From positions 40,920,150 to 40,984,149 of the forward strand of contig NC_016134.3 in assembly GCF_000005505.3 (NCBI RefSeq): 64,000 bases of DNA, read 5' to 3'. The notes below the pieces were generated by a model. That model had not been told where the DNA came from. It did not search any database and saw only the letters and a list, made by a program, of their open reading frames with translations. How positions within the stretch are numbered: position 1 is the first letter of the stretch; every line of letters starts with the position of its first letter. A program made the translations under genes and the position numbers. Shown here piece by piece: positions 47,711 to 60,700 of this stretch. The DNA is from Brachypodium distachyon (Eukaryota; Streptophyta; Magnoliopsida; Poales; Poaceae).

Positions 47711-48669
47711 ACCACGTAACATACGCGTGGGATCTCAATCTCGTTTGATGAGTTGAAAAGTTGTCAAAAACTGTGTGCGCACACAGTGCTCGTAAATTAG
47801 ACCCTTTCCTATTAACTACCTTGCATGCAATTCTAATAAGAAATTTTCATCAGTAGGTCCAATATTATAATTTATTTTCTACGACAACTATGGTTAACAC
47901 CTAGCCTTCAAATAATTATCTGTAATTTCATGTTGTACAATCGAATTTTTTTGATTGCATATCTCTGTGTTTTGATTCACTTGGAATTCTAACATGATAT
48001 GACATTCTATTCTACATCCTTTTCTAATTTATGTTTTTTTAAATCATGCAAATCAAAAGCCCGTTTGTGAGTTAGACTCTAGAGAGCCGCTTCCACCGCC
48101 AACCTCACGACACGCGGCCGCCGAGCAAAAGAAAGAAGAAATCTTTCGCACCTCCTCCATGGGCAAGAGCAAAACCAACTTTCCCTTGGGGGTTCCCGTG
48201 GTCGTCTTCCACGGCTTCCACTCCCTTCGCGCAGCCGTTACCCAGTTTCCATTTTCTGCCCCAGTATCGACCTAACCCGGCAAACGCCCACCGGCGGCCA
48301 AGCAATTAGCTCATCAAGCAAACTAGACCAGAGCCTTCTTTCATCGATCAAGAACATCAAACTCGACCAGAATCTGCAACCTTTCAGTTCGATCCGTTGC
48401 AAGAACTTGCTGGGACAGGCGCGAGGAAGCGAGAAGGGGGTGGTTGCGTTCAGGGAGAAGAAGACGACGACGACGCTGCGAGCTTCCCGCTTCCCGACGG
48501 CTCGGCCGGGCCAGCGAGGCGTGGCAGTGGCACCGGTGGGATGGCCCCTCTGGCGCTGAGGCGTAACCCGCCGCTCTTCTCCAAGACGCCGGCGTCCCTG
48601 CTCCTGCTCTCCAAGCTGCTCACCCTGTACTGTTGAGCACCTTGCGGGCTTGTGTTTCTCGGTTGAATC
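47711..48669. other. Promoter and 5' leader region of the F-box gene
   Basis: The left half is AT-rich spacer. From about 48060 it becomes GC-rich. A 79-codon open frame, 48397-48636, would be an upstream ORF ending 33 bp before the F-box ATG if the transcript starts far enough upstream. No clear TATA box was chosen. Confidence 0.45.
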
Positions 48670-50516
48670 ATGGGCGGCACGACCTCATCGACGGGGCGTG
48701 GTGGGGGGACGTCGCTGGGGGACCTGCCGGAGAACTGCGTCGCGGAGGTGATGCTCAGGCTGGACCCAACGGAGATCTGCGGGATGGCGCGGCTCAGTCG
48801 CACGTTCCGAGGCGCTGCGTCCGGGGACGGCGTCTGGGAGGCCAAGCTGCCGCGCAACTACGCGCGCCTCCTCGCTGCAGCCGCCGCCGGCGACGACAGC
48901 GAGGAAGCCGCCGCGTTGGAGCTGGAGGCGATCCCAAAGAAGGAGGTGTACGCGCGGCTCTGCCGCCGCAACCGTCTCGACGGGGGCACCAAGGTGTGTA
49001 TGCTTTGTCCCATCTATTTTGGTTAACATCGCCACTAACGAAACTCTGCAACCTTTACGAGAGTTTCGCCTGTAATCTCCCAAAAGTGTAGGAATTAGAG
49101 TTTATTTTGGGGCAATCTTTTGCCTCTTTGCGTTCTGATTATGTTGTCTGATTAGTTTCGAACGCCTGTCGATCTGAAGAGCATCCATCCGCTCCCTATT
49201 TTTCTTGTTATCTTGGATTATTGCTACAATGCTACTGCATATGAAATTTATTATCTGGCTCATTGTCCAGGAGTTCTGGCTCGACAAGGTTGGTGGAGGC
49301 ATTTGTATGGCAATCTATTCAAGGGCGCTTTCAATAACTGGCATTGATGATAGGAGATACTGGAACTTCATCACAAATGATGAATCAAGGTGCTTTCATC
49401 GAAGCCAAATATGGCAATTTATAATTGGTCCCATTTTTGGAAACTTTGTGCTATGACCGATTAGCATATGCAAGTTTTATTTTATATGCTGCTTGGAAGT
49501 GTGTTCAGTATTCAGCTCAGTCCCATTTCATTTGCAGAGTGTCTGAGCTCCTGGTGCATATTGCCGAAGCTGAGCACCACCATCCCATATTTCGTTGTGC
49601 TTATGCTCTAGCCATTTAAAAATCTGAATGGTGTAAATTGAATATCTGATTCTATCATGTTAAACTCGTGTTACAAGTCGGAACTGACATTTAACGATAG
49701 CTTGTTCTTGGCAAAAATAAAATAAAATGCAGGATCGGGGACAACTACTTGCCCTTGCCACCAGCTAGGAGCTGTCGTTATCCGTCCATAGTCTTTTAGT
49801 TCACCTGGAAGATGGCATGTTCTCATTTCCTGTATCTGTACTGAATCCTTAAATGTTTGCCAGTTGGAACATGATAACCTGTTCTGTACTTATTTGTGTG
49901 ATGCTTGCATGGGTTATATTTGCTTTAGTGGCATACTACAAAGCATATTATCAATTTAAAATATGGCAAGTGTATATCTTTGTGTTACTTATACTTTGTC
50001 AACTGTATGATAAAGTATAAACATTTTTCGAACATTTGTCACATAAGTGGAGTCATGAGAAGTCTGCCGCATTTGTTTTGCAGGTTCCATTCGGTTGCTT
50101 ATCTGTCCCAAATCTGGTGGTTTGAAGTCAGGGGTGAGGTTGAATTCTTCTTCCCAGAAGGTACATATAGTCTGTTTTTCCGTCTTCATCTAGGCAGACC
50201 ATTCAAGCGGCTCGGTCGCCGGGTTTACAGTGCTGACCACATCCATGGCTGGGACGTAAAGCCGGTGCGCTTCCAACTATCAACTTCTGATGGGCAGCAT
50301 GCTCAGTCCAAGTGTTATTTAACTGATCCAGGTGTCTGGATCAATCACCATGTGGGCGATTTTGTCGTGAAGAACTCGAACGAGCCACTGAATGTCCAAT
50401 TTGCGATGGTTCAAATAGATTGCACACACACAAAAGGAGGCTTATGTGTGGATTCAGTCGTTATAAAACCGCAATACCTTGCACAGAAAATGGCAGCTAG
50501 GACGAGCTCTGTATAG
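48670..50516 (+). CDS. F-box protein with phloem-protein-2 lectin domain (PP2-A13-like), 291 aa
   Basis: Three exons: 48670-48993, 49271-49389 and 50084-50516. Introns are GT-AG and the total is 876 nt. The N-terminal F-box spans residues about 15-62 (LGDLPENCVAEVMLRLDPTE, ICGMARLSRTFRGAASGDGV, WEAKLPRNY). The rest is the PP2 domain: FWLDKVGGGICMAIYSRALSITGIDD, SVAYLSQIWWFEVRGEVEFF, GTYSLFFRLHLGRPFKRLGR, GWDVKPVRFQLSTSDGQ, and a C-terminal VQFAMVQIDCTHTKGGLCVDSVVIKP. The length is normal for the family. F-box proteins join SCF ubiquitin ligases through SKP1; the PP2 domain is a putative glycan-binding substrate module. The target is unknown. The ATG chosen directly precedes the conserved domain. 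Confidence 0.95.
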
Positions 50517-52624
50517 ATTCGTGGGACAAATGGACGTGACTATCTGTACAAACAACATAGCTTCGTTTCCGCCATAGTGTGCTTGCGGTTATCCAAGTTC
50601 GTCTCGGTTCTCAATCCTGTATTGTAATTGAAACAGTGAGTGATTTTTTTTATTTCCTCTTGTCCCAGTAGGAGCATCCCACACTTGTAAATTGTGAGCT
50701 CATAGACATATATCTGCTTTGTTCTGTACTTCTGTGGCGCCTGATCCTTGTGTACCAAAAGCTTGGTTGAAGCAAAATTTTCTATGACGTCTTGTTGCCT
50801 GTTGAATGGGATTGGACATCTGGGAGGACATGTGTGCGGGTACTTATCATCATCAAGCACATGGTTCATCTACCTTGCCTAATCAATCTAGTAAAAAATA
50901 AGATCATGTTTGATCGAAGCTTAAGATGCCTAGGCATGCCAATCACTTTTGGCTAGCATGACCAAGTTGTGGCAAAAACTTCTGTTTAAAACTATCTTAT
51001 GTAGAATAGTATGTTTTCTTTATCGTTGCTATAACATCTCTTCGAGAGCCTTCTGACACCGAGGGAGCCTCCGGATGAGATCAGGTGCGCAAGAATACTC
51101 ATCTGTGCTTAGATGCATGACTGCATCCACACTTTACAACCTATGGCAACTAATCATAGGATAGTACATCAAGAAAAGAACAATTTAACAATTTAAAGGA
51201 GGTGCCGACCCCGACAAGAACATCCATCAGCTCCAGAATCTATACCGGATGGGCGTGGATCAGAGTCAGCAATGGATCATGCTTCACAATTCATTAATCG
51301 CATTTGCAATTACCATTGTTTAAGCAACCAATCACACTGAGATCTAGTACTAATCGCAGATCCAATGATATTATATTTGTGTGCAGGTGCAGCCCTTCTG
51401 CGCCCCTGCAACAGCACTCAAAGAAGGATAGCAAAATTTCTATTTGAGAAGAGGCAATCCAAATTATAAAAAAGATATTCACGCTGGACAAAAGAATCAA
51501 CTGATATTAGTAGCAATAAATTTCTAATTCTAGTTTACTACCCTATTTTTCATAATACGGAATACAATATAAGATGTATTAGGTATTTAGGTTTCAACAA
51601 GACAAGGGCTACTAAGAAGTACTCCACTAATACATGGTCTATATGATATAAAAGCACAGTTGCTAGTAGTGCTTTCAGAAATGAATCTAGCAATATAAAT
51701 TTTATGTCATATAAACCATGTATTAACAAAGTAATTTTGGTCAAGATCAATGTCCTAACGATTTAAGCTGGCGGTCATTAATCCTCATTGAGATTAAGTT
51801 GCCAAGAAGTTAATTGTCGCAATTATCATACATAGACATGTGAATCATGGTCTTTTGGTTAGCTGACTGGTTAATACCGCGGTGAAACAAGAATTTAAAC
51901 AACTCGTGTAGTAAAAAAATATTTTCCGTAGCAATGCACAAATATTTAGCTAGCATTATGAAAATCGGTTCTGCCTATATCTAAGTCGTCTGATTTTTAG
52001 TTAGGAACGAGTTAAAATCAGTTCATTTTGAATATAAGGTAGTAGAAGTCATTTTGATCATTGACATGGTCCACAGGGCTAAACTTAACATCAGTTCTTA
52101 GAAAATATGCTCTTTCAATAAAATAAAAATATTTCATTATGGACTGTTGTAGATGTTGAGACTTTTCTGTCTTGATAGTCAAAATTTAAAATGTTTGACT
52201 AAGATTCAAAACTGGCATGCATTGTGATGTGGAGGTAGTATCTTGTCTAACTTCTGACCGAAATAACCGTGTGCATTTGTCCAGTACAGAAATATGCAAG
52301 AATGGAGGGATATAAAACATTGACAATCTTGCTTCTTACTTTACAATATGGATATACACAGCAAATCACATCACGTCATGAGCTGCTCCTGCTAGTTGTA
52401 TTCTTAGAAATCTTGCAACCGTAGTAGTAACCACACAGATCTACATTTTTTGTGGTAAAACCAAGTCAGATGGACACATCAAATATGACATGGTCCAAAT
52501 GGAAATTTTCATCAAGCACGGTAGGCCAATTGGGATTGTGCTGCATAATATTCGTAGACCACAAGCGAGCAACATGGCCTGAAATCACAACGATGAGGTT
52601 GAAATATCACATGAACATCACAAA
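50517..52624. other. 3' flanks of two convergent genes
   Basis: The F-box gene reads rightwards and the RING gene leftwards into this AT-rich interval. It contains their 3' UTRs. No further gene or intact element was recognised. Confidence 0.5.
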
Positions 52625-54522
52625 TTAACCGAATACCTCCTCATTGCAAACCGGGCATGCCTGAAATGAAAACAAAGCTACAATTCAGAATAACAGACAA
52701 TCATCCTGACACCAGACAATATAGGTTGGTACACCAAGCTATCAACAATATTTATGGATAAAATGGGGTTCAGACAATGTTTATATTGAAATGGCAGATT
52801 CTGGGTATTTGGTTTGCTATTTACAAGTGAAAATAAAATACATAAGGTTTATATTATATAGCATTTATGACCTATACACGGAAGCAAAAGCTTCTGTGTT
52901 TAATTACAGGGGTGCCACATCAATAGAATATTGAAATTCACCTTGTTAATCTTGAGCCAGCGAGTTATGCAATCTGCATGGTAACAATGGCTGCAGGGTA
53001 ATCTTATCAACTTCTGTCGGCTTTTATAGGTTGATTTGCATATCACACATCTGCATGTAAGATATTTATAGTCATAAATTTGTCAGCAAACATAAACATG
53101 TCCTATAGCTACTGCTAACTTAAAAAAGGACACACAAATCTTGGAGAGTAAAATGGATGTAACGTACTCCTCGTGGTTCTTTTTGCTGGAGAAGAAGTTA
53201 CACTTGTTCCTAAATGGCACCAAATAGCATATCAGGTCATCAGATAATCCTCTGGATTGGGTTCCTACTGCTTCACCGAATGCTTGTAGTTGCTACAAAA
53301 ATACCAAAATAGCAGTAGAAAGTTGTCCAGAAATGAGATTGTTATGTGACACAAGAAGGTCAATCAAAGTGTCTCATATTTATGTACAACTGATTTTGAT
53401 ATCAAATCACACACACAAAGTAGAATCGACAAATTTTTATATGAGAGTAAGTGGTAGAACTGAACGTCAGAACGCATGTCTATGTGTCAACCGCAGGAAC
53501 CATTCCAATCAATACAGGCAAGCAGCCTCCCAAGAGATGGTTAATCTTAGCAGTAAGTATAACAAAACTGATCATAGTTTCTCACAAGGAAACTACATAC
53601 AACATTTTCAGTATATATTTATTTGTTCTCTCTAAACCGTCACATAGTTTTAGTATTTAACTCTTTGCTACATCCTTAGGATATGAGAACTTGTGCCTGT
53701 GTCATAGGGAATTTCCTCTCCAATCAACACAAGTAAGCCACTTCCCCAGAAATGGTTAATCAACACTACAAACTGCTACTTAGTTTCTTCAGAGGAACTT
53801 ACACAAAATATTCACAACATGTCTTCAGAAAATGGGTTCTCTCTAAACCTTCAACTATAATTCCTTCCACAAAAGAAAAACAGCATACCTCGTATGACAT
53901 ATTATCCGGGTCGACATTGTCTTCCATGGCCACCTGCATATTCTACAAATTGTCATCAGCTCATCATTCTGGCCCTCCTTCATTTTTCAGTGCAGACATC
54001 TCACATCTGGACATCTGGAATCCCTTTCCATGGAAGGAGTTGATCCCAATGAACCAAGAGAGGAAGCAGAAGAGTAGAAAAGCAACAAACCTGGGCTGCA
54101 TTATTGGCAGGTCTATACTCAACTGTTGGTGATGATGATTCCAAGGATACGTTACCTAAAAATAATACACCATGGACATGCAGTAAGCACGAGAGTTAGT
54201 TGAGTACAGCTAATGAATCCACCTCAAACAGAGCAAAGATGCTTGGAGATTAGGAGTAGTGGCACTATTTTTTTTTTCCGATGTAGGAGCATAGCTCCCA
54301 ATTTCATCGACATGAAACTTTTTTTTTTGCGGGGTTTCATTAACATGAAACATACAAATAGTAAAACTAAATTATACCAGCAAATTCCCTTGTAGCGGTA
54401 GCATCACGCGAGTTCTCCTCCTCTTGCAATTGCCTGGCCAAAGCTTCATCAGATTCGCACCAGGCCTCAACTTTGTGGGTCTCTGAGGAGACATGGACTG
54501 CGTATGTATTGGGAGTTGCCAT
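52625..54522 (-). CDS. RING-H2 E3 ubiquitin ligase, BIG BROTHER-like, 174 aa
   Basis: Six coding exons: 54522-54378, 54155-54091, 53933-53889, 53292-53168, 53050-52942 and 52660-52625. They total 525 nt with frame kept. A 5' UTR intron (about 54543-55122) has good borders. The RING-H2 finger is CVIC-x14-CSHCYHADC-x10-CPVC, with all eight zinc ligands (C3H2C3). The preceding DPDNMSYEQLQAFGEAVGTQ and SRGLS block and the following TRWLKINKACPVCNEEVFG are specific to the BIG BROTHER/BB-related group, ligases that limit organ size. An EAWCESDEALARQLQEEE stretch lies near the N-terminus. At 174 residues it is shorter than Arabidopsis BB (about 250), lacking most of the N-terminal region. The start is the first ATG after the leader intron. 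Confidence 0.92.
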
Positions 54523-55123
54523 TGATTAACTGTGACACTTCCCTGCAGCAATTTACCAATGACAGTTGTAAGTAAATCAATTGCTACAGATAAATACCTG
54601 TTCTAGCTAGTATCTTAACTTTAGGAACATACAAGCTGATAACTGCAGTGCATACGTTCTCTTTCCAGACCAACTAAAAACAATTTCAGCAATTGCTGGT
54701 GCTCACTGCTCAGGTAGAAGTAGAACATCACCGTCCAAGTTAACACGGCTTAAATTTTCTCATAAAAAAGAACAGCCAGAATTTTTCTATGACCTAACAG
54801 AGTTCTAATGAAAAGAAAAAGACAATTTCATATTCGTATTACCGGATAAGTACTAGTTCTTCATCGATTTCGATCTCTTTAGCATATACTAATACATTTC
54901 TCAGTTACATTCTGAACAGATAACATGTTAGACATACACAAGAAAAGGGGAAGTACATGATCTAAAGTTTTCACGTATAGACCCGATCAATCTTCCGTCG
55001 GGAACATCGCAGAGAGGCGGAGAAAAGGGGGAGAAAAGGTGGAGATTCCGAAAAATTGATCCGGATCAAGAGCACAAAATTCTTCTCAGAATAAACCAAA
55101 GGAGATCAAGAATATGTGTACCT

Positions 55124-56406
55124 TGCCCGCCGCTTCCTCTGGAGAATAGCAGAAGAACAGAGTGATGGCGCCTCCGCTCTCCGCCGGCCCGCCCCCAGCC
55201 GGCCAGCCCTTGCCTCTCTTTCTCTCGAGTCTCTTTCAGTCTCTGTAGGCCAGCCGTGTGCTAGTCGAGAAGCTTTATGCAACCGACGTGTGCCGACGTG
55301 GTCGTGGTTGCTCCCAAGTCAGTGATGGAGACTACTTACTTGTATTTCTCTCTTCTTCTTTTCATTCTGCGTTCCTTGTTCTTTGTCTCTGTCTGTGTGA
55401 ATTTTAGCTTTCCGTGCATTATCTAACATGCAGCTTTTCTAACGACAAGAGAGGATTTTTTTCTTATTTTTAAATTTGGATTTCACTTTTCTATCTATAG
55501 GATTAGATATCATAATTTTATTTATAGGGAACTATGCACTCAATTTAAAAAATTCTAGAGGGGAAATCTATATAGGCCATGTGACCACACTTGATTTACA
55601 GGTGCGATCTTTGAGATCCGTGCCTAGCACAACCGCGTGACTATATTTACGGTGTTCCTATAGTGTGCAAGGTAGTGTCATTTTGCACAATCCATCTACA
55701 ATACAAGCTGGCGTGGTAATGTTGATGTAGTGTTGTACGCAAACCGTGCTACAATGCAAAGCTAGTGTTGTGGGTATTGCGACATTATTGTCCAACCAGT
55801 GGTGGAGCATGAGACAAACATAAGAGGGGCCAATTCCATATCACAAAATACGCAATATACATGAAAAAATGTACCATAAATTCATGGTGTATTTATATCA
55901 ATTAACCGATTGAGCCAACAATTACCAGGACACCTCAATTCTTAATCAAATATTGTTACACAAACCACAAATCAATTTGTCTTTCGACGAAAATGTACAG
56001 ATATATCGTATACATCTATACTTGCATTAGAAAAAAAAATGATTTTCATGGTGTTCGAACTATAGTGTCCAGTGGTCGGGTGCCAGACGGTGTTTCCGCT
56101 GGTTTACGTTTTTTTAGGGGGACTCTCTGCTGTCCTGGCCCGGTCCCTCGACCAACGTCCGCCCATCTTCTAAACAGCGGTAGCCCAGCGGCCTCTCCAG
56201 TACCGGCCCAGCTCCGCGTGGGCCAATGACCGGTCAGCTGAGCTCGCCGACGCGCGCGCTCGGTGGATAGCTCACACGCTTGCTGTGCTCCTCCCGGCCG
56301 GCGCCGATCGGAGCACCCACCGCGGCCGCTGCGTGCGTGCATATAGCTGTGGGTGAGCAACGCGAGCCTCGCCGCTTTCCTTTCCCCCCCTCCTCCTCAC
56401 CACACC
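55124..56406. other. Shared upstream region of the RING and LTP-like genes
   Basis: The two genes diverge from this interval. The RING 5' leader lies at its left edge (about 55124-55280, GC-rich). The middle is AT-rich with nothing recognised. Confidence 0.5.
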
Positions 56407-56414
56407 TATAAAAA
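56407..56414 (+). promoter_or_regulatory. TATA box of the LTP-like gene
   Basis: TATAAAAA, 108 bp before the chosen ATG. This places transcription start near 56440 and rules out the in-frame ATG at 56353 as translation start. Confidence 0.7.
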
Positions 56415-56514
56415 TCACGCCCTCCTTCATGCCTTCGCATCACCCACACCGCCGGCAAACCATTACCTACACGAGGCATTCTCCAGAACATTACTAATCG
56501 CGTCTGCGAAGGCG

Positions 56515-56946
56515 ATGGCAATGAGCACGGCCCAGACGATGCACCCGCGCGCTGTGGCGGCGCTTTGGGCTCTGCTGGTGCTGCTGCTGCTGGGTGGGGC
56601 GGCGCCCATGCGAGGCGTGGTGGTGGCTCAGCCGTCCCCCAACCCCAGCTGCGGAGCGCAGCTGAGCCAGCTCGGGCCGTGCGCGCGGTACAGCGTGCCG
56701 CCGATGCCCGGGCAGGCGCTGCCCGCGCCGGGGCCCGAGTGCTGCTCCGCGCTGGGCTCCGTCTCCCGCGACTGCGCCTGCGGCGCCATCGACATCATCA
56801 ACAGCCTCCCCGCCAAGTGCGGCCTCCCGCGCATCTCCTGCCGTAAGTCTCGAGTCGATTAAAATTCTTTATGTACTCCACGCCGATTGCATATTTGCCG
56901 CTGTTTTTTGACTGGTTCGTTCGGTTGTGGCTCATTTGCAGAGTGA
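56515..56946 (+). CDS. Secreted eight-cysteine lipid-transfer-like protein, 110 aa
   Basis: Two exons: 56515-56842 and 56942-56946. The short second exon adds only the last two bases of a Gln codon and the stop, a structure common in this family. A signal peptide is clear (LWALLVLLLLGGAAPMRGVVVA, cleavage about residue 38). The mature part has the eight-cysteine pattern C-C-CC-CxC-C-C: PSCGAQLSQLGPC, then PECCSALGSVSRDCACGAID and KCGLPRISC. This is the plant lipid-transfer/2S albumin/alpha-amylase-inhibitor fold, stabilised by four disulfides. The Pro-rich segment between the second Cys and the CC pair and the absence of a GPI-type tail fit small apoplastic LTP-like proteins; the ligand is unknown. 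The ATG at 56515 lies after a TATA box. An (AGC)6 run lies in the 3' UTR at 57047. Confidence 0.9.
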
Positions 56947-57743
56947 TAGATTGATGACGCGGCGAGCTTCTGTTGAAGGCGGGGGCGGGCTTTTCATGCA
57001 ACGAGAAGAATCGATCAAGATGATGAATAAGATGTTTGATGGTCTAAGCAGCAGCAGCAGCAGCAACCATCATCGAGTAGTGTCTGTGTCCTGCGTGGCT
57101 TACGTGCTGTGTCTGTCGGTCCTCTGGTTTTCGTTTTCCCTTTTGATCAGTCGAGCCTGTCCTGTTTTACTGTCCTAAATGATAAAGCTCTTATTCAGCA
57201 TTGAAATCTCGACCAAATCGTTCTGTCAATTTGTGAGATAGGGTAATACTTGGCCATTTGAGAGTAACAATTGCTGCCACCAAATCGTGCTCATTACATC
57301 CAAGTGAATGCGAAACAAGAAACGAGCAACATGAACCAGCGACATACCCATGAGACCACAAATCACGGTTAAACCGAACGTAACAAACACAGTATTTACA
57401 CGGGGAAGGCGATTCGAGTTTCCCTTTGTTACCCTTTGAAACTAACACTGGTCGTGGATGCAACTGTTACACATATCTTGGATCTACGCTGTTCACAGTT
57501 TACCCTCACATTACATAAAACTCAAGAGGTGCAAAGCTTCTGTAAAAAAGAAGAGGTGCAAAGTATCACTGCCGTACTGCGCAGCAAATGACGACACACA
57601 TTTCTGCACCACAAGACAGTTTTTTACACAAATTTTCATCAGCAATTTAAATTTGCACCAAAATGACATATGCAAGTATAAACATGTAAGACCCAACCAA
57701 CTCTCAGATAGTATATCCCCTAGCCGTGGCCAAATCTTTTCCT
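56947..57743. other. 3' UTRs of two convergent genes
   Basis: The LTP-like 3' UTR is at the left and the PUX8-like 3' UTR at the right. No separate gene was seen. Confidence 0.55.
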
Positions 57744-60700
57744 CTATTCAGTAATCGGTTCTATAAATAATGCTTCCTGCTTGCTTGTTAATCCAAGATC
57801 AATAAATGACAGGTCACCATCACCAGTGGTAAAAGCACGCCTGGGATATGATCTCACCTGAATGATACAAAAAGGTAAACATGAGACTGGATTGTTAGAG
57901 ATGAACGATTTAACCAGAGGTCTGTAAACAATGCCCACAAAGATCAACAGAATGGAACAAAACAAATTAATTGTACTTCCACCTTCAAAGTTACTCCCTT
58001 CGATCCATAAAAAGTGTCGCCCACTTAGTACAAAATTTGTACCAACTTAGTACAAAATGGGCGACACTTTTTATGGATCGGAGGGAGTGCATTTGAACAG
58101 CTATATTGAACTTTGTTTGCGCCACAGTTATGAGCTTGGTCAGTGTCTACCAATTTTCTTGTGTTACTTTCACTACATAGACATAATTGTAGATGGTTTG
58201 TGGAAGTGGAACACATGAGTGTATGTCCAAGCAGAACTCCTAGTGCTGCTTGTAGCCAACTAATTAGCCTGCCAAATCTATAATATTTTGCCACAATCCC
58301 TTCCACAGACAATGGTGGGAAATGATATACAATACTAGTACTACCATCAACAAGCAGAAAGGCTGGGGCCTGTGGGTATGACTTTTAATGCTGCTCGGAT
58401 CAAACATAGTTCATGGACTGACAGAGAAATTAGAGACACTGAACCAACATGAATATATATGGATGAAGTGCCACAGAAGCAGTGCTCTAGTATGCACTGT
58501 AATAAGAATGGTCTCCCCTAACAGCTCACAGCAGCCAAAGGAGGAGCAAACATAACTATCAGGTGTTGGCTAACACGACTAGAGTTTAATGTATTACACA
58601 GTGAGCACGAAAGCACATACCATTTTCTTTGTTGCTTATTAAGCATAGAACTGTTAATGCAACACACATACTTCTTTCAATATATGTAAATCTTGGTTCT
58701 TGCATCCACAATTTCTTAATGAACAAAAAATAGGTATAATCCAGCCAGGCTGCCACACCATGCAACTCGAGAAGGTTCAGTACAATAATATCCATTAGCC
58801 ACATCGTTCATGCATAATTATGGGTCTATAGATGCTACAGAAGCTCACAAAAATAAAACTCGACACAGATGTAAAGGAATTCTAGCTGATTCCATCAAGA
58901 AAATAGCACTGAGTTATGTGGACACTTGACAATAAAGCATACATTGGGATAAACATCTCAATCTGCTATTAGCAATTTAGGATCATATGCACCCATTATT
59001 GGTTTGGATAGCTCATGACAGTATTTACTACCTCTTCGGTTACTGCAAGCATCTGACATACCAATCAATAAGGAACAAACACTAGGTTGCACTCATTTTT
59101 ATCAGTACAGTTTCCTCTTTGTGGAAGTAAGTATATTAAGTACTATTAAAAAAAATGAAATACTAATACTAGAGAATTACCAATCTGTAGGTTCCTGGCC
59201 TGCAAGTCCTGCCGACATCTAAGAAATCAAAAAGGAACTGCACGGAAACCAGCATGTCAGAAGCAAATACTAATGGCAAGAGGAGAGTGTAATGAATGCT
59301 TATGTTCTGGAATTTGGCAGATCAAAAGCAGTTTACCTGAAACTTGTCAGATTTTAGAAAGCGACGACCCTTCCGACTACCATCAGGCATGCGAACTACA
59401 AGTGTGATAGCACCTTCCTTGTCTGTAGGTGGCTCCAATGGCAATGATGCTTGTTTGGTGGCAAGATTGGACTCTAGTTCCTATTTTACATAAAACATAA
59501 GGAACAACATATCTGGCAATCTGGCATATCATCAACAGCGCATAGATAATATGAACTGCACAGGGAAAGAGTCCGGTTATCATAAAATTTTCTCGAAAGT
59601 AGCACTATTGCCACCTATAGCCTATCTCCAGGATGAACATGAATCAACTGGGGAAACATTGGGGGCAGCGGGCAAATCCTCTTGCTCTATTTCTTGCACT
59701 AGTCATGACAGATAACTATTGCTTGCCAACTAAACCCAAAAACAGACCAGATGCAAGCCTATAACGATATACCGTTCTCAGTACAGATCTTACGATAGAT
59801 TATCTCCATCAAAACTAAATACAACTGTATGTTGCTTGGCAAACAAACCAAAAATAAGACCATTGTAGCATAAGATTAACTAAATCACTAGGTTTTTGAA
59901 TAAAAACTTGAACGCCAAGCTTAATACGTTCACAGTAGCCATCTAATTACTCAAATATTGGAAGATTGCTACCTATCATCCAATCATTTTCTGAATTATC
60001 TGTAACAGAAAGATACCTCTTCTTCGAGTTGCTTTTTATGTTTTTCCTCCTCATCTTGTTTTTGTTTCTCAAGAGCAGCTTCTCTTGCAGCAGTTTCTTC
60101 CAGCCGGCGGAGCTCAGCTTCTTGTAGAGCCTTAAGCTCCTTCTCTTGATCAGCTTGAAGTGATGCAAGGTACTCATCATCCTATAAATCAAACATACTA
60201 AAAGTCATCATACGTTTTTTTTTTTTGCATTTCCAACAAATGCAAAAAGCTTCAAGCACAAACCTGCTGCCCTCGCAGTAAACGTTGCTCAGTTAATGCC
60301 GGTGGTGGAGAATGCACTATTTGGGGATAGTGACTCGAGCTTCCTTGAGATGGAACTGAGAATGGATATGTTGGTGCTTCAGGAATTCCACCAAACATTG
60401 CAGCCTCAAGCATAACAGCTTCATCATGTTCCTCAGAAGAAATGCCACCCCACTTTTCCGAAAAGAAGAATGTGAGCAACGAAGTAAATACCATTAACCT
60501 TTTAATATTAAGGTGCAGATTAAGTTTATAATACCTCTGATGGGAAATCAGTTGTGTTATACTGGCGATCAATGTTTTGAGGCTGTGAACTTGAGGGAGG
60601 GCTATCATCCGCCAGAATAGGTTGTGTTGGCTCTGTGTCTCCAGAAGGGATGCGCCTAGAACGACGTCTAACTAATGGCTCTTCTTCAACATCATCAGTC

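Noticed and set aside
56353..56514. In-frame N-terminal extension of the LTP-like protein from the ATG at 56353
   Set aside because: It lies upstream of the TATA box at 56407 and would place a Pro/His-rich tract before the signal peptide.
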